Part shown: positions 9,061 through 17,973 of the stretch, one piece after another
How the letters are laid out: each line of letters opens with the position of its first letter
How positions within the stretch are numbered: the stretch's first letter is position 1
The notes under the pieces: model-generated
Seen by the model: only the letters and a program-made list of their open reading frames with translations
Databases searched by the model: none
Told to the model about the DNA's origin: nothing
Assembly: GCA_002428385.1 (NCBI GenBank)
Contig: DIWB01000027.1
Coordinates: 17,137-81,136 of the forward strand
Length of the DNA stretch: 64,000 bases
Source of the DNA: Bacteroidales bacterium UBA6117
GTDB lineage: Bacteria > Bacteroidota > Bacteroidia > Bacteroidales > VadinHA17
Direction of reading: 5' to 3'
Position numbers and translations under genes: made by a program

Positions 9061-11299
9061 CATATTTTCTTTTCTTTAGAATTTTTCTCAGTATACTGTT
9101 AACCCTTCGCTGAACCCTGCGCTCGGGGGTGTCGTATTCCTTTTCATCCTTTTCAAAGATATCAATTATGATGTCAAAAAAACTATCTTCTCTGAAATCA
9201 GGGCAATCGAGGGCGCCGGCAAGTTCAGGAGGAAGCCCGGGAAAAGGTTTGATAAGGCTTTGGCTCAGAGTCCGGTTCTGCTTCATTTTCTTCAGGGTGA
9301 GAGCCACGAGCGGCAGGGCCAGGGCGCTTCCGGATCCATTCGATCCGCTGTTGAAGTGAATAGATCTTGTTGATGCCCCGGCCCTCGAAACAATAACCAG
9401 TCCGGGATTAAAAGCTGCAAACCAGGCATCCGAATAATCCTGGGATGTCCCGGTTTTGCCGGCAAGCGGGAAATCAACACCATAAACGCCGTTCATCGAG
9501 ACGCCAGTTCCCTCCCTGACAGCCTTCTGCAGCATGGCTGACATAAGATTGCTGGTCCTGTCGGTCATAATCCTGATTTTTTCTTCGGTTGTCACCCTTG
9601 AATAGATGAGCTTCCCGGATGAAGTCGAGATCGAGCTGATGCACCATGGCCCAATCCTGTATCCTCCGTTTACAAAAGATGAATAGGCAACGGCAACCTC
9701 CCTGATGTTTGCCTCAGCAGTTCCAAGTGCAAGCGAAGGGGTGTTGTCGAGCTCGAATGAAAAGCGCATCTTTCGCCACATCGCATTGACCTTTTCAAAT
9801 CCCAGCTCCAGGTAGAGGCTGAAAGTGGGAACGTTCATTGAATGGACCAGAGCGCCTGACAGGGAGTATTTTCCGCCGTATGAATGGTCAAAATTTTCGG
9901 GGCTCCAGTCATCGAAGCCCGAAAGGGTTATTGAATCATTGTCGAGGTAGCGGCATGGCTCGAATCCATCTTCCAGGGCCGCGGCATAAAGAACCGGCTT
10001 GAACACTGATGCCAGCTGACGCCTTGCAAGGATCTGGTCGTAGGGCTGAGTCTTGAAATCGAGCCCCCCAACCCAGGCTTTAATGCCTCCCGACTGCGGG
10101 TCCATTGCCATAAGTCCGGCATGCAGGAGAAGAAGCGATCGCTTCAGACTGTCCGACACTGAAAGCGAATCGGTATAGGCGCTGTCCCAGTCAAAGATCT
10201 CCTGAACCCTCATCTCAGATGCCCTGTCTTCCAGGCCCAGCCTCTTGAGTTCACTTGCAGCAACCTGCTCGAGTGCCCGGCGGCCCGACGAAGTCCTGTA
10301 TTGTGAGTTCAGCCTCTTTTGCATAACCTGCAGGTGCTCTCTGAATGAGCGTACTGCATAATCCTGAAGGGAATAATTCAGTGTTGTTGCTATTACAAGG
10401 CCATCTCTTTCCAGATCCCATTCGCTGCCATCGGGAGAGTTGTAGCCCCTCAGGACTTCTTCGGCCTCTTTTCGCACCTGAACCAGGAAATAATCGGCAA
10501 TACCTTCCGACCGTGTTTTACGGCTGTAATCTATAACCATCGGCAGCAGTGAAAGAGAATCTGCAGTTTTTGAGTCAAGAAACTTGTATTTCTTCATCTG
10601 ACCCAGTACCACATTCCTTCTTGTCTTTGCATTTTCAGGATTACGGCGGGGATTATAGTAAGTATTGGCCTTAAGCATGCCAACCAGCACTGCCGATTCT
10701 TCAACGGCGAGGTCGACTGTTGATTTATTAAAGAATCTTACCGAGGCTGCTTCGATTCCGAAGACGTTTTCCCCAAAGGCAACTGTATTCAGATACAGTG
10801 TAAGAATATCATTCTTGCTGTATACCTTTTCTATTCGGCGGGCCATTATAAGCTCGCTGATCTTATTGGTGACCATGGGCATAAATCCCCTGGTTGCGCG
10901 GCCAAACATATTTTTAGCCAGTTGCTGTGTTATAGTGCTCCCTCCTCCGGAACCGCGGTCGTTCATCAGGATCGACTTAAAGAGCACCCTCAGAAAGCTT
11001 CTTGCATCGGTCCCATGATGATCGTAGAATCTGACATCTTCTGTTGCAATCAGAGCGTCAACAAGGTGACCCGGCAGCTGATCAAATGTGATGTTTGTAC
11101 GGTTTTCATAGAAATATTTCCCGAGAAGCTGACCGTCTTCAGAAATAACGACGGAGGCATTGGCATTTTTGAAGTTAAGAAGTTCGTGTTTGCTTTTAAT
11201 ACGGTCCGACATTCCGGCACAGGCAACGGCAACCACTGCCAAAGTAAGCAGAAAGGCAGCCAGGATGATTCTGGATGTGGTTTTCCTGATTTTAAGCAT
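9044..11299 (-). CDS. Class A penicillin-binding protein (transglycosylase/transpeptidase)
   Basis: A 751-residue bifunctional peptidoglycan synthase with one N-terminal membrane segment (about residues 9-28). The GT51 domain carries the catalytic Glu87 in ATEDVRFYDHHG and GGGSTITQQLAKN at 118-130. The transpeptidase domain has SVFK (Ser431, Lys434), SMN (487-489) and KTGTS (615-619). It polymerises lipid II and cross-links the strands in the periplasm. The C-terminal about 60 residues are charged and basic. It resembles PBP1A-type proteins but is shorter in the linker. It seems to be transcribed alone or with the PQQ-repeat gene downstream. Confidence 0.95.
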   Translation of the reverse strand: MLKIRKTTSRIILAAFLLTLAVVAVACAGMSDRIKSKHELLNFKNANASVVISEDGQLLGKYFYENRTNITFDQLPGHLVDALIATEDVRFYDHHGTDARSFLRVLFKSILMNDRGSGGGSTITQQLAKNMFGRATRGFMPMVTNKISELIMARRIEKVYSKNDILTLYLNTVAFGENVFGIEAASVRFFNKSTVDLAVEESAVLVGMLKANTYYNPRRNPENAKTRRNVVLGQMKKYKFLDSKTADSLSLLPMVIDYSRKTRSEGIADYFLVQVRKEAEEVLRGYNSPDGSEWDLERDGLVIATTLNYSLQDYAVRSFREHLQVMQKRLNSQYRTSSGRRALEQVAASELKRLGLEDRASEMRVQEIFDWDSAYTDSLSVSDSLKRSLLLLHAGLMAMDPQSGGIKAWVGGLDFKTQPYDQILARRQLASVFKPVLYAAALEDGFEPCRYLDNDSITLSGFDDWSPENFDHSYGGKYSLSGALVHSMNVPTFSLYLELGFEKVNAMWRKMRFSFELDNTPSLALGTAEANIREVAVAYSSFVNGGYRIGPWCISSISTSSGKLIYSRVTTEEKIRIMTDRTSNLMSAMLQKAVREGTGVSMNGVYGVDFPLAGKTGTSQDYSDAWFAAFNPGLVIVSRAGASTRSIHFNSGSNGSGSALALPLVALTLKKMKQNRTLSQSLIKPFPGLPPELAGALDCPDFREDSFFDIIIDIFEKDEKEYDTPERRVQRRVNSILRKILKKRKYETHMN

Positions 11300-11352
11300 A
11301 AATGAACCTATTCTTTTATCATCAGCAATGGGTTTTTTCTCCTTAGAAGTAA

Positions 11353-13419
11353 TTATAATCGTTTCCCTGACTGCACTTGTCTAAAATTTACCTGAACGGT
11401 CAGAAAGATGGAACGACCGTAACCGTTTATCCCTGATCCATGATACCGGTAATCCTTGTTCAGGATATTCCGGAAGCTTAAATCGGCTGTCAGGAAGTTC
11501 CAGGTATAACCACCGTTCAGATTGAATATGTTCCATCCGGGAGTTCCTCCATCGGGGATCCGGTTGTCATCGATATCACCCTGGGCCAGGCGCTCCTGCC
11601 GGGCTGCAGCAATCCACTCGGCCCCTGTGTGCCAGTTGTCAGGCCTGTATTCTGCCGCCACTCTTCCGAACAGAGGCGGGATGCGGCGCACCGGCTCATC
11701 CTTTGTGATATTCTGACCGTAAGTCCAGGTAAGGTTGCCCGAAAAATTCAGCCATGATTTGGGTGAATAGTCCCAGGCTGTTTCAAATCCCTGAATATAA
11801 GCCCTTTCACTGTTTTCCTTTGTATAAAGAGGATATCCCTCAGTTTCCTGTCCTTCAACCCTTATCCTGGTGATAAGGTTATAAAGCTCATTGCGATAAA
11901 GGTAGATCTCTCCCCTCAGTCCGTTTTTGCTGTACTTATAGCCGACCTGATACTGGAAGGAACTCTCGGGTTTAAGATCAAAGTTTGGCGTCTCATACCT
12001 GAAATCGACGATGCCAAGTGTTCCGAGATCATCTATATTAGGAGCCCTGAAGCCTGTATTAAGCGAGATGAACAGGCTGGATCCGGAATTCAGTTTTCTC
12101 ATAAAAGCAAGGTTCCCCACAAGCGCTGAAGGAGTAAGCTTTGTCATGCCATGCTCCTGGTCATCAACATTTATTACATAAGAATTGAACCTGGCTCCGG
12201 CAGTAACGTTCCAGCGCGGCAGGTCGAAGGAGTGTACGGTAAAGAGAGCAAGACTGTTCATTGTCGAACCGTCGGGATACAGTCCTCTTTTTTCCGCGGC
12301 CGATGAGGTCGCCAGATCGGTATCGGTACGTGTGCTGTTAACCTGGTCGCTGTAAAACTCAACGCCGATATTGCCCGACCAGAGATCGTCATTTGAAACA
12401 AGAGCTTCGGCGGATAATCCGAAAGTCCTTACTTTGTCGTGTTCATGCCTGAGGATATCGGAACTGTTTTTCCGGCTCGACCTTCCCTCCCTGGTTTGCT
12501 GGTATGAAGCAGTTATTATCCCCGATTTCAGCATGCCTGCATCAATGTCGGTGTTGAACCTTGCGTAAGCCAGCCTTCTTGTCTGGGGGTCTGTTTCGTT
12601 TATCGCGTAGTTCTCAAGCACCACCTTGTGATAAACCGGGATATTTGTCTGGCTGACATTCTGATAAAGCATCGTCAGGGAAGTTTTGAGTGACAACAGG
12701 ACACTGGCTTTGAAATCATGATCCGCCTCGTCATAGCCCGATGGAGTCTGCCTGCCCGTTGTGTCACCTCCGACTATATCTCCGAATTTCCGGAGAGAGA
12801 CTCCGGCCCTGGCCGCAACCACTCTGTTGCTGAATGAAATGTTTGAATGGAGAGTCTGTTCCATTCCATGGGTTGAAATTCTTCCGAGCACTGTTCCTCC
12901 CCAGTCAGCTTCTTCTGTGAAGCCAGTTCCGTGACTGAGGGCCTGTACAGTTCCGCCGACAGCATCTGAACCATACTGAACGGATCCGCTTCCGCGAAGG
13001 ACCTCTATTCTGCCTGCACTGAAAGGATCAATGGTATTGAAATACTGGTTCGGGCCGTATCTCATTGTCGAATTACTGATCCTTATCCCGTCATAAAGTA
13101 GGAGAGTCTGGTTTCCGGTCAGGCCGCGGATAAAAGGTGACCCGCCGCCATGGTTTGTCTTCTGGACAAAAACGCCGGGAGTAAGTGCAAGGGCCTCAGG
13201 CGATGTTCTGAGCTGATACTCCCCTATTGACTTATTGTCGATAGCCCTTACAGCTTCGGGTGTGTTCAGTGCAACTGAGTTGAATCTCCGGGCGGTAACC
13301 ACCACCTCATTGATGGCATGGGGCTTGAGGGAATCCTGAAGTGAACTTTTTGGTTGGTTCTGAGCTGATACAATTCCGGGTATAATAAGAAATATCAGCA
13401 GAATCAAAGTTCTGAACAT
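11353..13419 (-). CDS. TonB-dependent outer membrane receptor
   Basis: A 688-residue outer membrane receptor with a signal peptide (to about residue 19) and a plug domain beginning NEVVVTARRF, which serves as the TonB box region. Plug hallmarks follow: SPFIRGLTGNQTLLLYDGIRI and RIEVLRGSGSVQYGSDAVGG. The rest is a beta-barrel with a final RNILNKDYRYHGSGINGYGR strand near 650-669, typical of siderophore, heme or vitamin B12 receptors. There is no SusD partner and no carboxypeptidase-like N-terminal extension, so it is not a SusC type. The substrate is unknown. A hairpin lies in its upstream region at 13489-13511. Confidence 0.93.
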   Translation of the reverse strand: MFRTLILLIFLIIPGIVSAQNQPKSSLQDSLKPHAINEVVVTARRFNSVALNTPEAVRAIDNKSIGEYQLRTSPEALALTPGVFVQKTNHGGGSPFIRGLTGNQTLLLYDGIRISNSTMRYGPNQYFNTIDPFSAGRIEVLRGSGSVQYGSDAVGGTVQALSHGTGFTEEADWGGTVLGRISTHGMEQTLHSNISFSNRVVAARAGVSLRKFGDIVGGDTTGRQTPSGYDEADHDFKASVLLSLKTSLTMLYQNVSQTNIPVYHKVVLENYAINETDPQTRRLAYARFNTDIDAGMLKSGIITASYQQTREGRSSRKNSSDILRHEHDKVRTFGLSAEALVSNDDLWSGNIGVEFYSDQVNSTRTDTDLATSSAAEKRGLYPDGSTMNSLALFTVHSFDLPRWNVTAGARFNSYVINVDDQEHGMTKLTPSALVGNLAFMRKLNSGSSLFISLNTGFRAPNIDDLGTLGIVDFRYETPNFDLKPESSFQYQVGYKYSKNGLRGEIYLYRNELYNLITRIRVEGQETEGYPLYTKENSERAYIQGFETAWDYSPKSWLNFSGNLTWTYGQNITKDEPVRRIPPLFGRVAAEYRPDNWHTGAEWIAAARQERLAQGDIDDNRIPDGGTPGWNIFNLNGGYTWNFLTADLSFRNILNKDYRYHGSGINGYGRSIFLTVQVNFRQVQSGKRL

Positions 13420-13488
13420 ATTTATCTGGTTTTAGGTTTTCCAAATAAACAGATTTTTTTTGATTTAAGTGATGCATTAAAAACATAA

Positions 13489-13511
13489 ACGGCACCCTGT
13501 TCAGGTACCGT
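13489..13511 (-). promoter_or_regulatory. Stem-loop in the leader of the TonB receptor gene
   Basis: On the minus strand ACGGTACCT pairs with GGGTGCCGT through nine base pairs (two G-T) around a GAACA loop, then TTTATGTTTTT. It lies about 70 bp upstream of the receptor ATG. It could be an attenuator or part of a structured leader. A full riboswitch could not be fitted. Confidence 0.4.
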
Positions 13512-13695
13512 CATGTGATAATTATGCTATCTCTCTCAGAAACGGTAGCCCGCTGAAATGTTTTGATTTATCCTTAACACATTGACCTTCAGTCATGAGT
13601 CATCACATATAGAATAATGAAGATATTTATTTGAAATTAAAATAAACATATACCATATCCTGAACAAATACGGGGATCCGTCGGTCCTTGATAAC

Positions 13696-14055
13696 TTGCA
13701 GGACCTGATCGCATCCAAGACAAATGATTCCACTGCCGATGCAAACCTTGGCGGACTTCTTGGAGTAAACGGAGGCACTCAGGCAGCTCAGGCCCTTGGA
13801 AAATCACTCAACATTGATGCATCGAAGATCATGAAAATGATTCCCGCACTTGCACCAATTATTCTTGGCGCTCTTTCGAAGAAGAAAACCACTGCAAGCG
13901 GAGGTATCGGCGGAATCGGTTCACTACTTGATGCAGACGGAGACGGAAGCATTATTGATGATGTCGCCGGCTACATCCTGAAAGGCGGCGGAGGACAGCA
14001 GGCAAAGGGCAAAGGCATCCTGGGATCCATCCTCGGAGGCATGTTCAGAAGATAA
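13696..14055 (+). CDS. DUF937-like small protein, non-ATG start
   Basis: About 119 residues from a TTG at 13696. The frame stays open upstream to 13621 with no ATG, GTG or better-placed start, and the upstream codons (ILNKYGDPSVLDNL) look like part of the protein, so the true N-terminus is uncertain and may have lost its ATG. Content is Ala/Gly-rich: LGGLLGVNGGTQAAQALGK, MIPALAPIILGALSKKK, and a Gly-rich tail, resembling DUF937 proteins of unknown function. A DADGDGS stretch near residue 80 resembles a calcium-binding or dockerin-type loop. A strong terminator follows at 14095. Confidence 0.6.
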   Translation: MQDLIASKTNDSTADANLGGLLGVNGGTQAAQALGKSLNIDASKIMKMIPALAPIILGALSKKKTTASGGIGGIGSLLDADGDGSIIDDVAGYILKGGGGQQAKGKGILGSILGGMFRR

Positions 14056-14094
14056 GAATTCAGAGATATATCCGGTCGTATTACAGTCGGAATT

Positions 14095-14124
14095 AAATCC
14101 CCCTTTTTCATGGGGGATTTTTTT
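14095..14124 (+). terminator. Rho-independent terminator
   Basis: AAATCCCCC, an 8-nt loop, then GGGGGATTTTTTT: a stable G/C stem followed directly by a T-run, 40 bp after the DUF937-like stop codon. Confidence 0.9.
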
Positions 14125-14262
14125 GCCCTTACTTTGAAAACATCAGTTATTGCATTCATTTTCTGCCAATAAATCAGGAAATTTTAAGGCAACAATAATT
14201 ACAAATTATTGTTAAATATGTTAAATAAGTTTAAATCAAGGGAATGGCATGGCTAATTTTCC

Positions 14263-14270
14263 TAATTTTG
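14263..14270 (+). promoter_or_regulatory. Putative Bacteroidota -7 box for the adaptor gene
   Basis: TAATTTTG matches TAnnTTTG and lies 32 bp before the ATG at 14302. The -33 region is AT-rich without a clear TTG. Confidence 0.4.
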
Positions 14271-14301
14271 TTGCCGCTTAAGTTAATTAGCATTATAAGT
14301 G

Positions 14302-15588
14302 ATGAAAAAAACAATTTTAATCACACTGGCAGTATTTGTAGTTACAATGATCGCCCTGTTTGCCTTCAACAAGCTTACATCCAGGGAGGACAGGAATTTG
14401 TTGTTTACCGAAGCCGTAAAAGGCGATTTTGAGGTCTCAATCTCAGTCCCCGGAGAAATTCTTGCAGAAAACGCAGTAGATATCAAAGCCCCCGAAGTAA
14501 GCAGAGGAAGAGATTTCAGGGCCCAGCCGCTCAGGATTACCGACATGGTGGCCGAAGGAACCATTGTGAACACCGGTGATTATGTTGCCACAATCGACAG
14601 GACCCAGTACGACAACACTCTGAAAGATGAGCGTGAAAGGCTCAACGAATACAGGAACAACATTGAGATGAAAAAGCTCGATACCGCTGTAACCCTCACC
14701 AATTTAAGAAATAACATACGAAATCAGATTCACACGGTTGAAGAAGCTGAAATAACCCTCCGAAACTCAAAATTTGAACCTCCGGCCACAATCAGGCAGG
14801 CAGAAATAGACGTGGAAAGGCAGAAAAGGATGCTGGAGCAGAGGCTGAGAGGTTACGAGCTCAGGGTGGCTCAGTTAAAAAGAGACCTCATCAGGCAGAA
14901 TATGTTTTACAACAGAATTGAAAGAAGGGTTGAAAGCCTTGAAGAGGTGATTGCCGGATTCACTATCACAGCGCCCTCTCCGGGTATGGTTGTCTACAAA
15001 AGGGATCGGAGGGGCACTAAAATTAAAACAGGATCGAATATTAACATGGCCGACAGAATTGTAGCTACTTTGCCTGACCTCTCTTCGCTTCTTTCACAGA
15101 TCTACATCAGCGAGATAGAAATAAGAAAGATCGAGCCCGGACAGAATGTGGAGATCAGGGTTGATGCCTTCCCGAACAAGATGTTTTCAGGAAAAGTATA
15201 TACGGTAGCCAATATTGGTGAACAGCTTGAAAATTCCGACTCCAAGGTTTTCGAGGTAATGGTAAGGCTTGACGGATCCGATCCCGACCTCCGTCCGGCA
15301 ATGACCACAAGCAATAAGGTAATCATACAGAAATACAGCGATGTAATATACATTCCAACTGAATGCGTTCATGCCGAAGCTGACGGGATTCCATTCGTTT
15401 ACACAAAGGACAAAGCCAAACAGATTGTTGTCACAGGTGATTCAAACGACAAGCATACAATTATTGAGCAGGGCCTCAAGCCAAAACAGGCAATTTATGT
15501 GCTGACACCTGAGAACGCCGATGATTTCATTGTAAGAGGCGAGGAACTCAAGGAGGTCAACCACGAAAGGATGACTGCCAGAAAATAA
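14302..15588 (+). CDS. HlyD/MacA-type periplasmic adaptor (membrane fusion protein)
   Basis: A 428-residue protein (428 from ATG 14302; a GTG immediately before could add one residue). It has one N-terminal membrane anchor (about residues 4-22), a biotinyl-lipoyl-like half motif, a long coiled-coil hairpin (about 100-215, rich in Arg, Glu and Leu), the return lipoyl strand FTITAPSPGMVVYKRDRRGTK (interrupted here by no gap), and a beta-barrel domain (PGQNVEIRVDAFPNKMFSG). Such adaptors bridge an inner-membrane ABC or RND pump with a TolC-like channel. Neither partner is next to it, so it appears as an orphan. Confidence 0.85.
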   Translation: MKKTILITLAVFVVTMIALFAFNKLTSREDRNLLFTEAVKGDFEVSISVPGEILAENAVDIKAPEVSRGRDFRAQPLRITDMVAEGTIVNTGDYVATIDRTQYDNTLKDERERLNEYRNNIEMKKLDTAVTLTNLRNNIRNQIHTVEEAEITLRNSKFEPPATIRQAEIDVERQKRMLEQRLRGYELRVAQLKRDLIRQNMFYNRIERRVESLEEVIAGFTITAPSPGMVVYKRDRRGTKIKTGSNINMADRIVATLPDLSSLLSQIYISEIEIRKIEPGQNVEIRVDAFPNKMFSGKVYTVANIGEQLENSDSKVFEVMVRLDGSDPDLRPAMTTSNKVIIQKYSDVIYIPTECVHAEADGIPFVYTKDKAKQIVVTGDSNDKHTIIEQGLKPKQAIYVLTPENADDFIVRGEELKEVNHERMTARK

Positions 15589-15619
15589 AAAAACCGCAAA
15601 ACACTGGTGCTTTGCGGTT
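15587..15619 (-). terminator. Rho-independent terminator of the secreted protein gene
   Basis: On the minus strand AACCGCAAA and TTTGCGGTT form a 9-bp stem followed by a run of seven T residues. It serves the minus-strand gene ending at 15642 and overlaps the stop codon of the convergent adaptor gene. Confidence 0.85.
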
Positions 15620-15641
15620 CTGTTCATTTAACTGCCTGTCT

Positions 15642-16175
15642 TTATTTCTTATCGTAAGCCATTTTTGTCTTAACCTCGCCGTTCGGGGTATTCCTCGTGG
15701 TGGCAATTGTAAGGGAAGCCGGGCTGTTGAGTGTCCAGACTTCAGTGGTAGTGAATTCCATCGCCTGTCCGTCGCGTTCAAATGACATTTTAGTTACAAT
15801 GGTAAGCGATTTGCCATCGGCCGACCAGGTAGCGGTTGATTTGCTTTCACCCATTCCCATAGTGTTTACGCTTTCCTTGCCGTCGAGCGTGTATTTTCTG
15901 GTCGTGTTCACGGTCTGACCATCCCTGCCCTGACGAGTTCTTTCAACGGTAAGAAGATTGGCTGCCTGCGTCGCAGTGAAATCACCGCCGCCCATGCCCA
16001 TTCTTCCGCCGCCCTGACCCTGATCACCCAGTTCACTCTTTTCGGCATTGAAAGCCCATTTTCCCGAAAAATCAGCCTTTGAGCCCTGTGCATTGAGAGC
16101 CAGAGGCATGCAAAGAAAAGCAAGCATTACTGTTAATGACAGTATCTGCATAGTAAAATTTTTCTTCATATTCAA
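15642..16175 (-). CDS. Small secreted protein, lipocalin-like
   Basis: A 177-residue protein with a clear signal peptide (about residues 1-30, ALNAQG). The mature part starts with DFSGKWAFNAEKSEL, followed by a Gly/Met-rich insert and regular beta-strand patterns (RKYTLDG, STATWSADGKSLTIVTKMSFE, EVWTLNSPASLTIATTR). This resembles small secreted lipocalin-like or META-like beta-barrel proteins common in Bacteroidota and Acidobacteriota. Function is unknown. MNM versus MKK start (two codons apart) is undecided. Confidence 0.65.
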   Translation of the reverse strand: MNMKKNFTMQILSLTVMLAFLCMPLALNAQGSKADFSGKWAFNAEKSELGDQGQGGGRMGMGGGDFTATQAANLLTVERTRQGRDGQTVNTTRKYTLDGKESVNTMGMGESKSTATWSADGKSLTIVTKMSFERDGQAMEFTTTEVWTLNSPASLTIATTRNTPNGEVKTKMAYDKK

Positions 16176-16298
16176 TAAGATTTTATTGGTTTATTGTATT
16201 AGACACCTGGAACAAGGTAAATATTCCCTGATCCATACAGTATTTAAAAGGAAAAAAGACCATCCGGATTATAAGGAAATAATTCACAGTAAATAAAT

Positions 16299-16328
16299 TT
16301 TGGCTTGTCATCTCATTTTGTAAATTTG
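16299..16328 (+). promoter_or_regulatory. Bacteroidota-type promoter upstream of the Gfo/Idh/MocA gene
   Basis: TTTG at 16299-16302 and TAAATTTG at 16321-16328 are separated by 18 bp, matching the -33/-7 consensus TTTG-N(about 19)-TAnnTTTG. The start codon is 60 bp downstream. Confidence 0.7.
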
Positions 16329-16387
16329 GTAATTGCCACAAGTTCACAAAATGATTATTTCCAAACCTAACCCATAATCGTTAAAAC

Positions 16388-17899
16388 ATGTCAGATTCAA
16401 AGAAAATCAACAGGCGCGAATTCCTGGGATCGGCTGCCGCTGCATCCCTGGCAATGACTATTGTACCACGGCAGGTCCTGGGCGGACCCGGATATGTGGC
16501 TCCAAGCGACAAACTTACCCTGGGATATATAGGCTGCGGCACCCAGGGCATGAGAGAAATGACCGGACTGATAGCCAACCCGGCAGTTCAGATTGTGGCG
16601 GTTGCCGACCCGAATAAATTCACGACAGATTATGTCGACTGGTCGGCAAACGGCATCAGGGACGGCATCCGCAAGGCTCTCGGGAACAACAGCTGGGGCG
16701 AAAAACTGAAAGGGATACCCGGAGGAAGGGATATCGGACAGGAATTCGTGAACAGTTACTATGCAAAATCAAAGGACGCAGTCAATTACAAAGGATGCTC
16801 ATCGTATGCCGATTTCAGGGAGATGTTCGAAAAAGAAAAGGATATTGATGCCATCAAGAACATGACGCCCGATCACCTCCACGCAACCGTGGCAATTGCC
16901 TCGATGAAGAAAGGGATGCATGTGGTTACCCACAAACCCATTGCCAACAGGATCCGCGAAGGAAGACTAACCATCGAAACTGCAAGGAGCACAGGGATGA
17001 GCACCCATCTTCTGGCATGGAACAACAGGCCCGGATCCGCTCTTATTAAAACCTGGATCAATGCGGGATTGATCGGAACACTGAAAGAGATCCACAACTG
17101 GTCGAACAGGCCGGTATGGCCGCAGTGGCAATCAGTTCCTGCCGACAAGCCGCCGGTTCCGAAGGGATTCGACTGGCAGCTCTGGCTCGGCCCTGTTCCC
17201 GACAGGCCTTATCACCCTAATTTCACCCATGCCGTTTTCCGCGGATGGTACGATTTCGGCGGAGGAAGCATCGCCGACATGGGCCATTACAGCCTGTTCA
17301 ACCTGTTCCTTGCCCTGGGTATAGAAAAGCCTGCGTACAGCGCTGAAGCCAACGCCACAACAACATGCACCCTCCGAGATAACGTCGCGGTTGGCGTTAA
17401 CAACACTGCCGCTTTCCCGCTGTCGTGCATGATCCGCTTCCAGTTTACCGAACAACCTGATCTTCCTCCCTTTGAACTCCTGTGGTACGACGGCGGAATT
17501 AAGCCTTTCGTTCCCGATGAACTCAGATCAACAGGCAAATCACTTCCCCGCGAGGGAATGATGATAGTTGGCGACAAGGGAAAAATCCTGGCCGGATTCA
17601 GAGGCGAGGACCCGGTGCTTCTTCCTGAAAGTAAAATGGAACATATCGTCAGGAACTATAACAGGGAGGATGAAGGCGGAGCCGGCGACAACGTCTGGAT
17701 CGACGCTTTCAGAACTGGCTCGCAGGCGCCGGGAAGCTTTCTGCTTGCAGGTCCTGTAACTGAGACAATCAATCTGGGAGCAATAGCCCTCAGGGCAAAA
17801 CAAAGGGTTGAATATGATTCGGCAACCATGAAGATAACCAACATTCCTGAAACCAATCAATACCTCACCAGAGAATACCGACCGGGATGGGAGCTCTGA
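16388..17899 (+). CDS. Gfo/Idh/MocA family oxidoreductase with Tat signal
   Basis: A 503-residue oxidoreductase with an N-terminal twin-arginine signal (NRREFLGSAAAASLAM) and a Rossmann motif (LGYIGCGTQGMREM near residues 45-58). The EK-type family motif appears as HVVTHKPIANRIREG near 178-192. Tat-exported members are abundant in Bacteroidota and Planctomycetes and act on sugars or glycosides in the periplasm, with the tightly bound NAD loaded before export; some are GH109-like glycosidases. The substrate is not readable. It has its own promoter and is followed by a lipoprotein gene with a separate promoter. Confidence 0.9.
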   Translation: MSDSKKINRREFLGSAAAASLAMTIVPRQVLGGPGYVAPSDKLTLGYIGCGTQGMREMTGLIANPAVQIVAVADPNKFTTDYVDWSANGIRDGIRKALGNNSWGEKLKGIPGGRDIGQEFVNSYYAKSKDAVNYKGCSSYADFREMFEKEKDIDAIKNMTPDHLHATVAIASMKKGMHVVTHKPIANRIREGRLTIETARSTGMSTHLLAWNNRPGSALIKTWINAGLIGTLKEIHNWSNRPVWPQWQSVPADKPPVPKGFDWQLWLGPVPDRPYHPNFTHAVFRGWYDFGGGSIADMGHYSLFNLFLALGIEKPAYSAEANATTTCTLRDNVAVGVNNTAAFPLSCMIRFQFTEQPDLPPFELLWYDGGIKPFVPDELRSTGKSLPREGMMIVGDKGKILAGFRGEDPVLLPESKMEHIVRNYNREDEGGAGDNVWIDAFRTGSQAPGSFLLAGPVTETINLGAIALRAKQRVEYDSATMKITNIPETNQYLTREYRPGWEL

Positions 17900-17902
17900 C
17901 CT

Positions 17903-17934
17903 TTTGATTGGTATGGATTTTTTTTATATCTTTC
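17903..17934 (+). promoter_or_regulatory. Putative promoter for the OB-fold lipoprotein gene
   Basis: TTTG at 17903-17906 and TATCTTTC at 17927-17934, 20 bp apart, close to the TTTG/TAnnTTTG pattern with one mismatch in the -7 box. The ATG is 40 bp downstream. Confidence 0.5.
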
Positions 17935-17973
17935 GGCCTTGGAAATTAAACCATAATTTAATTATAAAGAAGT

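Noticed and set aside
13489..13560. TPP riboswitch upstream of the TonB receptor
   Set aside because: CTGAGA and ACCTGA words are present but the conserved GCG-AGGGA end and P1 pairing are missing, so the fold does not close.
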